Shown: positions 1 to 57,256 of the stretch, piece by piece | Numbering within the stretch: the stretch's first letter is position 1 | Layout of the letters: each line of letters starts with the position of its first letter | Assembly: GCA_030674185.1 (NCBI GenBank) | Contig: CM060315.1 | Location: 85,565,454 to 85,629,453 of the forward strand | Reading direction: 5' to 3' | Source: Monoplex corrugatus | Taxonomy: Eukaryota; Mollusca; Gastropoda; Littorinimorpha; Ranellidae | Length of the DNA stretch: 64,000 nucleotides | Position numbers and translations under genes: made by a program | The notes under the pieces: generated by a model | Seen by the model: the letters and a program-made list of their open reading frames with translations, nothing else | Database searches by the model: none | What the model was told of the DNA's origin: nothing

Positions 1-885
1 AATGACAGGAATCATCTCATCTCTCTCCCTCACCGGGATCACCAGCAGGAGCCATCCTTGATTTCACACATTTTTACTGGGTAACACGATTAAGACATCT
101 GTGGGCGACCTCCTGGATCTCCAGACCACAGACTCCGGCGATGTTGTTGAAATAGGAGGTGTGCGGTCGTCCCTTTCTTCTCCTTGCCTCAACTTTCCCC
201 GCGGGGACTGTTGATATCAAATCTGTTTTGGTTCAGCTTTCTTTTGTTGATCTCTGTCAGCAGCTGGCGCCTGACATTCAGTTCCTTTAACACGCTATCG
301 TTTGTTCTTCTGTCTGTCCATTTGACTCTGAGAAGTCGTCTACAGAGCCACATTTCTGCTGCTTTTATTTTGCTTTCTTTGTCTTTTCTTAGTGTCCAGG
401 CTTCGCAACCATACATCAAAACAGGCCAAATCAAAATTTTCAGGATTCTTAGTTTTAAATCTTTGGGAAGCCCTCTGTCTTTCCATACCTTGTGTAACTG
501 GACCATTTTGTGTTTTGCTTTGCCAATTTTTGTTTTCACATCTTTTGTGCGGGAGCCGTCATCTGCTTTTGCAGATGCTTGAAATGTTGGGACATTTTCT
601 AAGTCTGTTTTAGTTATTTGAATGTTTGGACATTCCTGGCCAGCTTTTCTTGCTATGCGCATTACTTTAGGGTTGTTTTTTTTTGTTTTTTGTTTTTTGT
701 TTTCATTCAGGTTTAATCCTGCCTTGCAACGTGCTGTATCTGCTTGGTAGAGAACTCTCTTCATGCTTGTGATGTTTTCTGCCATTAACGTAGTGTCGTC
801 CACGTATCTCTGGTTGGTAATGTTTCTTCTTCCAATCTTAATTTCCATCTCTTCTAGATCTGTCTCTTTGGACATATAGTGAAAA
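1..885 (-). mobile_element. RTE-like LINE, 3' portion (RT palm/thumb and C-terminal region)
   Basis: A minus-strand reading frame carries reverse-transcriptase features of an RTE/BovB-like non-LTR retrotransposon. It has a catalytic YVDD box (residues TTLMAEN follow) near 815, then the family's C-terminal blocks YGCEAWTLRK near 340, AAEMWLCRRLLRVKWTD near 290, and a GRPHTSY block near 150. The copy is truncated at its 5' end around 885, because endonuclease and RT fingers are absent. The frame is broken by a stop near 190, after which the C-terminus continues toward position 1. It differs from the family A and B copies elsewhere in the window, so it is a third lineage. The strand matches that of HBS1L. 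Element identity is well supported; the exact clade name is inference. Confidence 0.75.
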
Positions 886-1288
886 GAAAGGGGAAAGCAC
901 AAAAAGTCTTTCACTTTCAACAGACTTTCACTTAACACGTGACCAGCTGACACAACTCAGGCAGAAGATGCGGTAACACGTGCCATGTTCAGCTGTGTAC
1001 ATCATTTAGCTTACTTAGTACTGGACACTTCATGCTCATGAAAGTAAAGTACAGTAGGCCTCAACTTCTGCCAGTAACAAACACTATAGAAGTAATAATC
1101 AAACACAAAGTATGGTCTGCCTTGAAAGTGACAGAAAACCACAAAACCACCTAGATGGGCATATAAATCATTAACAGAATGTGAATACACTTTGATGTAA
1201 ACATTTGCAAATGCTAAAATAAATACACACACATTTACACTCATCTCCAATCTCTCTCTCTTTCATACACACACATGCACGCATACAT

Positions 1289-1289
<1 letters not shown>

Positions 1290-1355
<66 letters not shown>
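1290..1355. repeat. (CA)n microsatellite
   Basis: An uninterrupted AC dinucleotide run of about 66 bases, preceded by a shorter impure CA stretch from about 1266. Confidence 0.95.
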
Positions 1356-1359
<4 letters not shown>

Positions 1360-2226
1360 GAATATGAATGATTTAATGTTTTAGGCTGTAAGGCCCATTA
1401 ACACTGGGACATGTGGAACGGGTTAGCTTCACAACATGGGAACCATATCACGGTAGTACAAAAATACAAATATGATTGTTGATCATCATTACACGTTCAA
1501 ATGGACTTCATGTATGCACCAGACAGATATCATTTACAAGAGATATGCCGAGAGAGAGTCAAATTTGGTGTGAGAGTCATTACACACATCAGTCACAACA
1601 TTCATGGTGGGTCTAGATAATTGTCACACTCACCGTTGTCTTTAACACCTCAGCTGGAACTTTCAAGAGTTGTGTCCATTTTCCACGACAATGCTTGAAT
1701 TTTCTGCAGTATGTCAGAATATCAAATATCCGGCTCATCAACAGGCTGTTGTGATGTCATGCAAAGATTTTCGCTACTGTCACTAAGTTCATCAGTCACA
1801 CCTGCAGCACATGTCCAGTTATTTCCCCTGTCTCAGTTTTCGTTGTACCCTTATCCTTGCCACTTACGTCCACCCTTCCCTCCTCTTCTTCATCACTATC
1901 AACAGTTATATTTTCCTCCAATTCAGTTTTGGGAAGCTCTGTCATGTCTAACTGTCACTGTAAGTGTATCTGTGTCACTACCAGGTAAGGCAAACTGACA
2001 TACAACTGCTGTGATTCACATGTAGAAGACAAACTGCACTGGGTAGCAGCGGAGTAGTCATGCTCGAACATGTCGGCCTGACAAACTGTGTCAGGATCAG
2101 TACAGTAAAACAGACTGGGTGGAGTAGGCAGATACAGGCTGGAGAGGGATGATGAATCTTCAACTGCCTTGGGTTGAATACAGTTCTGTCTGCGCGCCTC
2201 AGCCCTTCTCCAGTGTCCGTTGACTT
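1356..2226. other. No gene recognised
   Basis: Non-repetitive AT-rich sequence with only short open frames and no family motif that I can see. It would lie 3' of the last visible HBS1L exon, so it may be intron or 3' flank. Confidence 0.5.
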
Positions 2227-3879
2227 ATGACTGACCTTTCCTACGGTACACAGCATGTTGAGTGTGACACTGTTTGACAGAAGGCAGGCCATGACTGACC
2301 TTTCCTACGGTACACAGCATGTTGAGTGTGACACTGTTTGACAGAAGGCAGGCCATGACTGACCTTTCCTAAGGTACACAGCATGTTGAGTGTGACACTG
2401 TTTGACAGAAGGCAGGCCATGACTGACCTTTCCTACGGTACACAGCATGTTGAGTGTGACACTGTTTGACAGAAGGCAGGCCATGACTGACCTTTCCTAC
2501 GGTACACAGCATGTTGAGTGTGACACTGTTTGACAGAAGGCTGGCCATGACTGACCTTTCCTACGGTACACAGCATGTTGAGTGTGACACTGTTTGACAG
2601 AAGGCAGGCCATGACTGACCTTTCCTACAGTACACAGCATGTTGAGTGTGACACTGTTTGACAGAAGGCTGGCCATGACTGACCTTTCCTACAGTACACA
2701 GCATGTTGAGTGTGACAGTTTGACAGAAGGCAGGCCATGACTGACCTTTCCTACAGTACACAGCATGTTGAGTGTGACACTGTTTGACAGAAGGCTGGTC
2801 ATGACTGACCTTTCCTACGGTACACAGCATGTTGAGTGTGACACTGTTGACAGAAGGCTGGTCATGACTGACCTTTCCTACGGTACACAGCATGTTGAGT
2901 GTGACACTGTTTGACAGAAGGCAGGCCATGACTGACCTTTCCTACGGTACACAGCATGTTGAGTGTGACACTGTTTGACAGAAGGCTGGTCATGACTGAC
3001 CTTTCCTACGGTACACAGCATGTTGAGTGTGACACTGTTTGACAGAAGGCTGGCCATGACTGACCTTTCCTACAGTACACAGCATGTTGAGTGTGACACT
3101 GTTTGACAGAAGGCAGGCCATGACTGACCTTTCCTACGGTACACAGCATGTTGAGTGTGACACTGTTTGACAGAAGGCTGGCCATGACTGACCTTTCCTA
3201 CAGTACACAGCATGTTGAGTGTGACACTGTTTGACAGAAGGCTGGCCATGACTGACCTTTCCTACAGTACACAGCATGTTGAGTGTGACAGTTTGACAGA
3301 AGGCAGGCCATGACTGACCTTTCCTACAGTACACAGCATGTTGAGTGTGACACTGTTTGACAGAAGGCAGGCCATGACTGACCTTTCCTACGGTACACAG
3401 CATGTTGAGTGTGACAGTTTGACAGAAGGCAGGCCATGACTGACCTTTCCTACAGTACACAGCATGTTGAGTGTGACACTGTTTGACAGAAGGCTGGCCA
3501 TGACTGACCTTTCCTACGGTACACAGCATGTTGAGTGTGACACTGTTTGACAGAAGGCAGGCCATGACTGACCTTTCCTACGGTACACAGCATGTTGAGT
3601 GTGACAGTTTGACAGAAGGCAGGCCATGACTGACCTTTCCTACAGTACACAGCATGTTGAGTGTGACACTGTTTGACAGAAGGCAGGCCATGACTGACCT
3701 TTCCTACAGTACACAGCATGTTGAGTGTGACAGTTTGACAGAAGGCAGGCCATGACTGACCTTTCCTACAGTACACAGCATGTTGAGTGTGACACTGTTT
3801 GACAGAAGGCAGGCCATGACTGACCTTTCCTACAGTACACAGCATGTTGAGTGTGACACTGTTTGACAGAAGGCTGGTC
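2227..3879. repeat. 64-bp tandem satellite, about 26 copies
   Basis: The unit contains ATGACTGACCTTTCCTACGG and TGTTGAGTGTGACACTG and repeats every 64 bases (for example starts at 2291 and 2355). Variants of 62 bases (loss of two bases in GACACTG) and 63 bases occur. Single-base variants (CGG or CAG after CCTA; AGGCAGG or AGGCTGG) are scattered among copies. Because 64 is not divisible by 3, minus-strand frames walk through all three readings before a stop; the resulting 100-140 residue open frames are by-products. Confidence 0.97.
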
Positions 3880-4564
3880 AAAGTTCAAACGCAAACCGAC
3901 TGCTGTTTGGTTGTCCCTGCCTCACTTTTAAAAGAAGACAGAGACATTTTCTGAGGTATTGAGTTTTACTGTTTTCTATTGTAAATGGCAGTCCTTGCAC
4001 TGCATGGTCAGGTGCTTTTCACACTGAAAATGACGATTTCTTTGACCAGTCGCTGAGTGTGTCTTGTAGGCAACCATACAAGGAAAGTAACTAAGGTAAT
4101 TCAAGAGAGAGAGAGAGAGAGAGAGAACAAGCAGACACAAGCACGAACACACACATACACGAACACACACACAGAAAACCAACACTCAACATGGTTTTGT
4201 GTGTGTGTGTGTGTGATTGATTTACCTCATAAACTACTGGCAATGAGAGAAAGAGACAGTGTGGTCAAGATACATACTAACAGTATTCACATGAAACATG
4301 CCAAACATACACACTGAACACACTATGTTCATGACATAATCTACAAACCACTTATAATATACACACGGAGTTCACAATACACTAAATCAGAAATTTTCCA
4401 AAAAAAATTTAAAAAAAAAAAAAAAGGGGGGGCGGAACGTGCTACATGATCAGGTAAGATGCAATTTCTACATCCTCCAACACTCACAAAGCACTCACAG
4501 GCACCAACTCGCTTTGTCGTTTAGCCTATGAGGGGAAAGAGAAAGGTAAAGGTCAGCACCACTG
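3880..4564. other. No gene; short GA, CA and poly-A/G tracts
   Basis: Contains a (GA)n run near 4106-4125, short CA and GT runs near 4138-4214, and an A-rich then G-rich run near 4399-4435. No coding motif is visible. Confidence 0.6.
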
Positions 4565-4825
4565 CCTTATCCAAACTCAATGGGTAAGCAGAAAGAAGGA
4601 AAAGATACACAACATTTACAGACATTTTATGAGGCAAGACAAATTTAGGCTACTAGTTACAGCAGGAAAGCTAGAGGGAAAAAGAGCACTAGGTAGACCC
4701 AGGGAGAAAATACTGGACAGACCTGCGGAGTGAACGACTACAGAAAAGGGCAACTTGCAGAAACAATAGAAAGATTCGTATGGAGGGCCATGGTCGCCAA
4801 CACCATGCAGCATGGCCATGGCGGC
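4565..4825 (+). mobile_element. RTE family-B LINE, 3'-end fragment
   Basis: The sequence matches the C-terminal coding end of the RTE family-B copies at 28.5 and 57.0 kb. It shares the blocks read as ATFIGHFMR, TAGKLEGKRALGRPREK and the terminal tryptophan-rich W.AM.AN motif. It carries several substitutions and a stop, and lacks the (TGA)n tail seen in other copies. It is a dead fragment, 5' truncated. Confidence 0.8.
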
Positions 4826-5937
4826 TCAGTTTCGCTGAAATCGTTCCCTTTAGTTGGATGCCGGCGCTGGGCCACTCTGGCACTGACCCCGCTCTGACCC
4901 TGCACTCCAGGCACTGCCGCCACCGTGTGCAAGAATTCCGCCTTCTTTGTTGTTACTTGCGCGGGCTAGGCACGCTTCATTTTTTGTGATGTTCGGTTTG
5001 TATTAAAGCACGGAAAAATAGTTTTGATACACTCAAGGTTTCGACAGACGTGTAGGGGAAATATTCGGGGTTATGTTCATGTGATTTTCTGCCTAGCCTC
5101 ACGAATGGTTTCTGTGATATGTGAGAAACAGTAACATGTGTATGATAACGCTGAAGTGTGTAAAAAAAATGGTGTTTGGTGATGCTGTTCGCGGTTGGAC
5201 TAACGACTTTCGGGCAAGCCAAGAGAAGTCGCTTTTTTACAGAAGACGAAGGTGAGGCCGGTTGTCTGTCTTAACATTGTAGCAGTAGACACTTTGCTCT
5301 TTGTCGGGATGGCACGTGTTACCCTGAGAAAAGTAAACTGCATGATGTAGCACCGGTTGAAAAACGGATAAGTTTGTCGTAGTGGTATAATGGTTGATCT
5401 CTAGCATTAATTGTCTGCTTCAGTTTCTCGAACAGAAACATGAACGTTCTGTCTCTCCACCGGGCGTGTTTGGTATGCATGGAAAGTTTGTTTTAAAATC
5501 TACCAACTGACGACAAAAGCTGGGACATCAGCTTCGTGTAGAAATGCGCGTGTACACATATAAACAACAACCATGTTTTAATGAACTTCGCACCGGTCAG
5601 CTATCAGCACACCGCCGACAGTGGTGTGTGTGATTCACGAAATAGCGTGGCAGCAGTCTTATGCGGTATTGGCACGCGCTAATCCTACAACCGGCCAGCG
5701 TGCTGTACGCCAGGCAGGCGGGCTGGGTCAAGATAACACATTCCTCCGCGCGGCGGAGAGTTTCCTCCCAACTAAAGGGTACGGAATGAACAGCCGTGTG
5801 GCACATGATGATGATAATGATGATGATGATGATAATGATGTGTAATGAAAACTTAAATTCTGATAAACTTTAAAAAAGTGTCAAAAATTTGTGTTACTGG
5901 AAGACACCATGGGCCAGGAGACTACTCCCTCACTGAA
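4826..5937. other. No gene recognised; GAT-rich tract
   Basis: Unique-looking sequence with only short chance open frames. A (GAT)n tract of about 37 bases sits at 5806-5842. A tRNA-like A-box string near 5385 was considered and rejected as a gene. Confidence 0.5.
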
Positions 5938-7062
5938 TTAACCCTCTTAGCTTCATTACGACCGCAGCCGACAGTTCCGCCCGCACTGCCTAGCACTTCT
6001 TTACAGCCGTACATGACCGTAAAAGTCGGCCACGAGCATGGGCTATTTTGATTACGCACTGATCACATGTTTCTGGCCTTCGGAGACTGACAATTGGTCA
6101 AACATTCTTGGCATCATCCAATGAGATGATCTTGGGAAAATTAGGACTACACACACATCCATTCACTTATGCTTGGGCGCGAAGTGTGGTTGGGGTATTT
6201 TCATTCATGCCTCGTAGCGTGTGGAAAAATGGCGATGCCCTTTGTAGCAGACGGTTTTCAGGATACAGATGATTGTCCAGATTATTCAGATGAGGAATTA
6301 AATACTACTGTTCGTGAATTAGGAAAACTCGAAGATGTAGCTTAGTCAGATATTGAGGTTTGTGAGGGGGAAGATGATGAAAATTGTGATTTAGGAGAGC
6401 AGACCGACACAGAAGACAGCGCTCCGCTGGCCACATTCCAGCGAACGTGGCACCCAGCTCTGGTTCTGCTGACAGTAAAGAAATTTGATCTCCCAATCGG
6501 ACCAAATTGTACACTGCCAGCTGATGCCAAACCTTTAGATTATTTCTTTTTGTTTTTGTACCGACAATTAGTAAACTTTATCATGAACTTTGAATGTAGT
6601 TTTGTAGTGGAAAGAAAAATAGTGATAAAAACTACCTGAACAAACTGTGTAAATACCTGAGGAGACTTGGTGACATTTGGTGACCACTGTGAGTACTATC
6701 ACACGGAAATGCTGTTAGACACTTTAGCTAAGCCATACTCTAACTCATAACTCATCTGTATGTGTTGTGGTCATGTATAGGTGTGCTTCTTTGTTTTCAT
6801 ACATATGTCACTTATTTATTCATGTTTGGTGACATCTTTGGTGACAATGACACGACAAGCAGTAGTTAGAAAGACATACTCACTTGGATATGGAAGTAAA
6901 GCATGTTTACCGACACCTGACAAATTTCTAGCTTTATATCTGATCAGACATGCTCACAGTGTACTCAAGAACAGAGTAACCCTACTTGGGGGGAAAAAGC
7001 TTCAGAAAATTCGAAATCTAGGGGCAGTTCAGCTCTCTAGAATACAAATACAAGAGGGTTAA
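5938..7062 (+). mobile_element. piggyBac-type element 1, internally deleted (1,125 bp)
   Basis: TTAA at both ends (5938-5941 and 7059-7062) is followed inward by matching inverted ends, TTAACCCTCTT on the left and the same 11 bases on the complement of the right. Between them is the N-terminal part of a piggyBac-type transposase. The catalytic centre and the cysteine-rich C-terminus are not visible, so this is a non-autonomous relic. It ends about 100 bases from an HBS1L exon at 7166. The TTAA target and TIR style are diagnostic of the piggyBac superfamily. Confidence 0.8.
6229..6640 (+). pseudogene. piggyBac-like transposase, N-terminal remnant
   Basis: The frame starts at ATG 6229 (MAMPFVADGF) and is highly acidic, as is usual for piggyBac N-termini (DTDDCPDYSDEE, then EGEDDENCD). 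One in-frame TAG interrupts it near 6342, after the residues KLEDVA. It reaches the family's recognition segment around residues 90-110, where FDLPIGPNC is followed by PLDYFFLFL; this matches the fold entry of the transposase (F.G..G..., PLDYF.LF). The protein then degenerates and no DDD catalytic residues follow. A typical piggyBac transposase is about 550-600 residues. It is a broken gene. Confidence 0.72.
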
Positions 7063-7165
7063 ACAACAAATATCTCACCTCCCCTGACCACTTTTTCTAA
7101 AATAAAAGTTGTAGATCCTATGTTACAGAAGACAGACAGACAGACAAATGAACAGACATGCTTAC

Positions 7166-53336
<46,171 letters not shown>

Positions 53337-54010
53337 CTGTTACAAGATCAGCAATTTTTTAGTTAGTCTGTTACAAAATGTATAAAAATCACTGCTCCAG
53401 ACTAAAAAAAAGTAATGATTATAAAGAGAACAGCTTTGAGACTGGGAGTTCTTATCTAAAAAGGGCTGACAAATGCAGCATCGAGCATACTGTGAAGTTG
53501 TACATGAAATGTGTGTGCTGATCCATGTGTGTGTGTGTGCATATGGTGCACGGACATAAGTAGTCCTACGTGCAAGTGTATTCACATACAACTGACAATG
53601 TTTAGCTTCCCATTTATTAAACTACAGCAAAATATTCATAAAGCCTGAGATCAATTATTACTATATAAAATAAATTAAAGACAGAAGAGAGAGTGAAAAT
53701 TTACAAGAAGCTTTTAGTGTATGTATAAAAAAGCACACAAGTTTGTGCGCAGCTTTCAGATTTTTTTTGTCCAACTTAATTTACCAACACTAAAGATGCC
53801 TGTGAATCCATATTAAAGTCTTAGAAAAACAGCAAGTTTTAAAAATGTCCAGGGAAATCTATTTTACCCATGGATTCTTTTATGTGGCAGAGGATGCCAA
53901 TGATGCAAGTTCTTTTAAATGTCAATGGACTATCCCTTCGGTCTGAGAGATGAGTAGATGTACTTGTCTTCAGTGCCTGATGTGGGTCTCCATACAAGAT
54001 GGAAGACAAT
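53337..54010. other. No gene recognised
   Basis: Should be HBS1L intron if the gene continues to the right. No exon-like motif is visible. Confidence 0.5.
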
Positions 54011-54345
54011 CATCATCATCATGTGCCCTGCCGCATAGCACTGGTGATCATGGCCCTCCACACAAATCTATCCCCTGATGCTGCAAGTACATCTCCCACC
54101 CTCTCTATCTGCAGCCACCCTGTAAGGCCATCCAATATTTTCTCCCAGGGTCTACCTGGTGTTCTCTTTCCCTCCAGCTTTCCTGTTGTGACCAGGTGTT
54201 CTAATTCCCCTTTCCTCACAATCTGTCCTATAAATTTTGCTTGTCTTTTCCTAATCTTTTTTTTTATTAAGGATCTTCTTGTATCTGCCGTATCTTGTTT
54301 GCTTTCTTTGCCGTCCATGGACCTCTCAACTTCTTAGAAACCACA
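54011..54345 (-). mobile_element. RTE family-B LINE, 3'-end fragment
   Basis: The minus strand reads RRSLIKKKIRKRQAKFIGQI, LEHLVTTGKLEGKRTPGRPW and a final WRAMITSAMRQGT, then a (GAT)n tail at 54011. It is opposite in orientation to the next copy. Confidence 0.88.
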
Positions 54346-54576
54346 TTTCAGTTGCCTCATTTTGTTCTGGCTGGCAAGACAGACAAAACAATACAGGAAG
54401 CATCTGGTTCATGCTCTAAGACCACAAGCACATGCTGGACAAGGGATCTCACTTTATCATCTCATCCAAAAGACTAATGCCCATATTGCTTCTTAAACTA
54501 CACTGCAAGGTACACTGAAAGGTAAATCACTCTGTTCAGTTCTGGATCCCTCAATTCCCTGGCAACTATATTAACT

Positions 54577-54664
54577 CACTCGGGACAGAGAGTAGACGGC
54601 CCATTTTGAAGGGTTAGGGAAAAAATCACAAAAAATACAAAACATAAAGGAACAAAATGAAACT
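54577..54664. mobile_element. Terminal fragment of the piggyBac element-3 family
   Basis: TTAACTCACTCGGGACAGAG at the start, then GGCCCATTTTGAAGGGTTAG and an A-rich stretch ending AAAGGAACAAAATGAAAC. This matches 11631-11747 apart from a roughly 28-base deletion. It is joined at 54664 directly to an RTE endonuclease. Confidence 0.85.
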
Positions 54665-55678
54665 GGGCTGTGTCCGACAGAGTTTTGCTGGTTAAACTGG
54701 ATCGCGGGCCATTTGATATCAACATCATTCAGGTGTATGCACCAACATCTGCAAGTACTCAGGAAGACATTGACAACTTCTATGAAGTATTAGAGATGGC
54801 CAAGGCCCAATGTAAATCACAAGAAGTTACAATAATAAAGGGAGATTTTAATGCTAAAGTGGGACAGGGTAGGGTGGAGGATATAGTTGACCTATGGCCT
54901 TGGTACACAAAATCAAAGGGGACGGAAACTTCTAGAATGGGCACAGATGAATTAGTTCATAGTAAGAAAACACTGCACCTGGTCTGAGCAGTCTAATGGA
55001 AGAAAATGGACTTGGATGAGTCCAGGAGATAATACCAAAAATCATATTGACTACATCCTGATCAATAAAAGATTAGAAATTCTTTACAACAAAAACACTA
55101 TCAGGCACAGACTGCAACAGTGACCACAACCCTATAGTGGGAAGATTCAGGCTGAAATGAAAGAAAAGGAAACAGACCAAAAGCTATATCAAACTAAATC
55201 TTGGACTCTTAAAGACAGATAAGTGATACGTAAAAACTTTAATGTACATGTTCAAACAAACTCAGTGCTTTAGAAGACGTTGGTGACAGTAAGGAACAAT
55301 GGACAAAGTTGAGAAATTCATTAAATGAAGCTTGTGAAGAAATCCCAAGAGAAGATAGAAAAACAAATAAGACCAGGATGACAAAAGAAATTTTAGGCTT
55401 GATGGAGGAACGGAGCAAGGCAAAGAGAAACGAGGAGATATACAGGAAGAGAAACAAAGAAATCAGGAATAGGTGCAATGAAGCTAAGGAAGCTTGGCTG
55501 AAAACAAAATGCAAAGAAATAGAAGACTGGCACAAAACAGATCCTCAGGGTATGTAAAGAAGAATAGAAGAAATTGTCCACAAGAAAAAGACATGCACAT
55601 CAACTGGGTGCTTAAAATTGAAAGATGGTACAATTATCATGGAAAAAGACAAAATATTAGACAGATGGGGATAGTACA

Positions 55679-55868
55679 TTAACCCTTTCATTCTGCAGCC
55701 TGTCCATAACCTGCAAAAACTTAACCCTTTCACTTCCTCATTCTATTCACCAGCTTTCTACGAAGCTGGTGCACAGAGTGAGGGAGTGAAAGGGTTAAAT
55801 TTTAGCTGTGCTGTCATGGCTGACAATACAGAATGCTGGCAGATAGCGTGCAAGAGTCAAAGGGTTAA
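55679..55868. mobile_element. TTAA MITE, 190 bp, inside an RTE copy
   Basis: TTAA occurs at both ends with TTAACCCTTTCATTCTGCA on the left and TTAACCCTTTGACTCTTGCA on the complement of the right. Excision at one TTAA restores the RTE sequence TACATTAAAGA and its frame. It holds a second TTAA hairpin. Confidence 0.88.
55721..55798. mobile_element. Inner TTAA hairpin element, 78 bp, nested in the MITE
   Basis: TTAACCCTTTCACTTCCTCA on the left and the complement of the right, TTAACCCTTTCACTCCCTCA, then further pairing through CACCAGCTT...AAGCTGGTG. Almost the whole unit is one imperfect palindrome flanked by TTAA. It may be a separate insertion or an internal part of the outer element. Confidence 0.75.
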
Positions 55869-57218
55869 AGATCTTTTTGAAGATGACAGAATGAAGAACA
55901 CATTATAAAAAAGAACTTTCAAGGACCACCCATAATGAAAGATGAAGTTAGAGCAGCATTGAAAAAGATGAAACCAGGAAAAGCCCCAGGACCAGACAAT
56001 ATTATTATAGAGATGATTGAAGCCCTGGAGGAATTTGGTATTGAAAAAATAACAGTTCTCCTAAATGGGATTTATGACATCAGAAAAATCCCCAAAGATA
56101 TGTCAAAATCAATTTTCACTGCACTTCCAAAGAAGACAGGGGTTTTAAAATGCAAACTCCATTGCACAATCAGCTTGATGAGTCTTGTTACAAAAATCCT
56201 ATTCAGAATAGTCATGATGAGGACAAGGAATAGAATCAAAAGAGAAATAGCAGAAGAACGGTGTGAATTTGTGGAAGGGAAAGGAACTATTAATGCCATA
56301 TACATCCTAAGAACTATCACAGAGAGGTCTATCCAGATGAGTAAAGATTAATATTTATGCTTTTTTGATTGTACCAAGGCTTTCGATCGGGTAAGACATG
56401 AAGTTGATGGAAAAGATCTACGAATAATCAGAAATATGTTTTGGGAACAAACAGCTGCAATGAGAATAGAAAACAATATAAGCTCTGTCCAAAATATCAA
56501 AAGACGAGTCAGGCAAGATTGTGTTTTGTCACCAGATCTGTTTTCACTTTAGAGCGTAAACATCATGAGAAACCTAAAGGTTGGAGGAAAAATGATAAAC
56601 AACATTCGACACGCAAATGACACACAGAAATAGCCAGCAGAATCGGCCAAGTCAAAACAGTATTCAAGAAGATGAAAAGCATTTTTACCAACAAATGCCT
56701 ATCAATTAACATCAGGAAGAGAGTTCTTGACTGTTATATAGAACCGATAATGTTATACGGTTGTGAGCGTGGACAGTCAACAAGCAAAGCTAGAACAAGA
56801 TTGAGGCAGCCGAGATATGGTTTCTAAGAAGAATGTTGAGAGTTCCATGGACAGCAAAGAAAACAAACGAGACAGTCTTGATGGAGGCAGACACAAGAAG
56901 ATCATTGATAAGGAAGATTAGGAAAAGACAGTCTTGATTGAGACATACACAAGAAGATCATTGATAAGGAAGATTAGGAAAAGAGAAGCAACATTTATAG
57001 GCCATTTTATGAGGAAAGGGGAACTGGAGCACCTGGTTACAACAGGAAAGCTGGAGGGAAAGAGAGCACCAGGTAGACCCAGGGAAAAAATATTGGATGG
57101 ACTTGCAGAGTGGCTGAAGACAGAGAGGGTGGAAGATGTGCTTGCGGCAACAAGGGATAGAAACATATGGAGGGCCATGATCACCAACGCCATGTGGCAA
57201 GGCACTTGATGATGACTT

Positions 57219-57256
57219 GCCTGATGTTATCATGCCTGTCCCCTTCCATCTCACTT
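57219..57256 (-). mobile_element. Inverted 38-bp piece of an RTE family-B endonuclease
   Basis: The complement reads GGGGACAGGCATGATAACAT CAGG in context, matching the endonuclease near 25066-25092. It follows the 3' tail of the plus-strand copy within four bases. Confidence 0.7.

Larger units (their letters stand above)
54665..57215 (+). mobile_element. RTE family-B LINE, 5'-truncated and broken
   Basis: Starts inside the endonuclease (SDRVLLVKLDRGPFDINIIQ) and includes the uninterrupted TTAA site that piggyBac element 2 used elsewhere. It has many frameshifts. A TTAA element is inserted at 55679-55868. RT fingers read APGPDNIIIEMIEALEEFGI; the palm is heavily deleted and the YADD box is lost near 56610. 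The C-terminal block is present, with a short duplication near 56935, and the element ends GGCACTTGATGATGA at 57215. Confidence 0.87.

Noticed and set aside
2227..3879. CRISPR-like array
   Set aside because: Units are contiguous with no variable spacers, and the genome is eukaryotic; it is a satellite.
5373..5460. tRNA-like string GTAGTGGTATAATGGTTG
   Set aside because: Resembles an A box, but there is no matching B box or acceptor stem.
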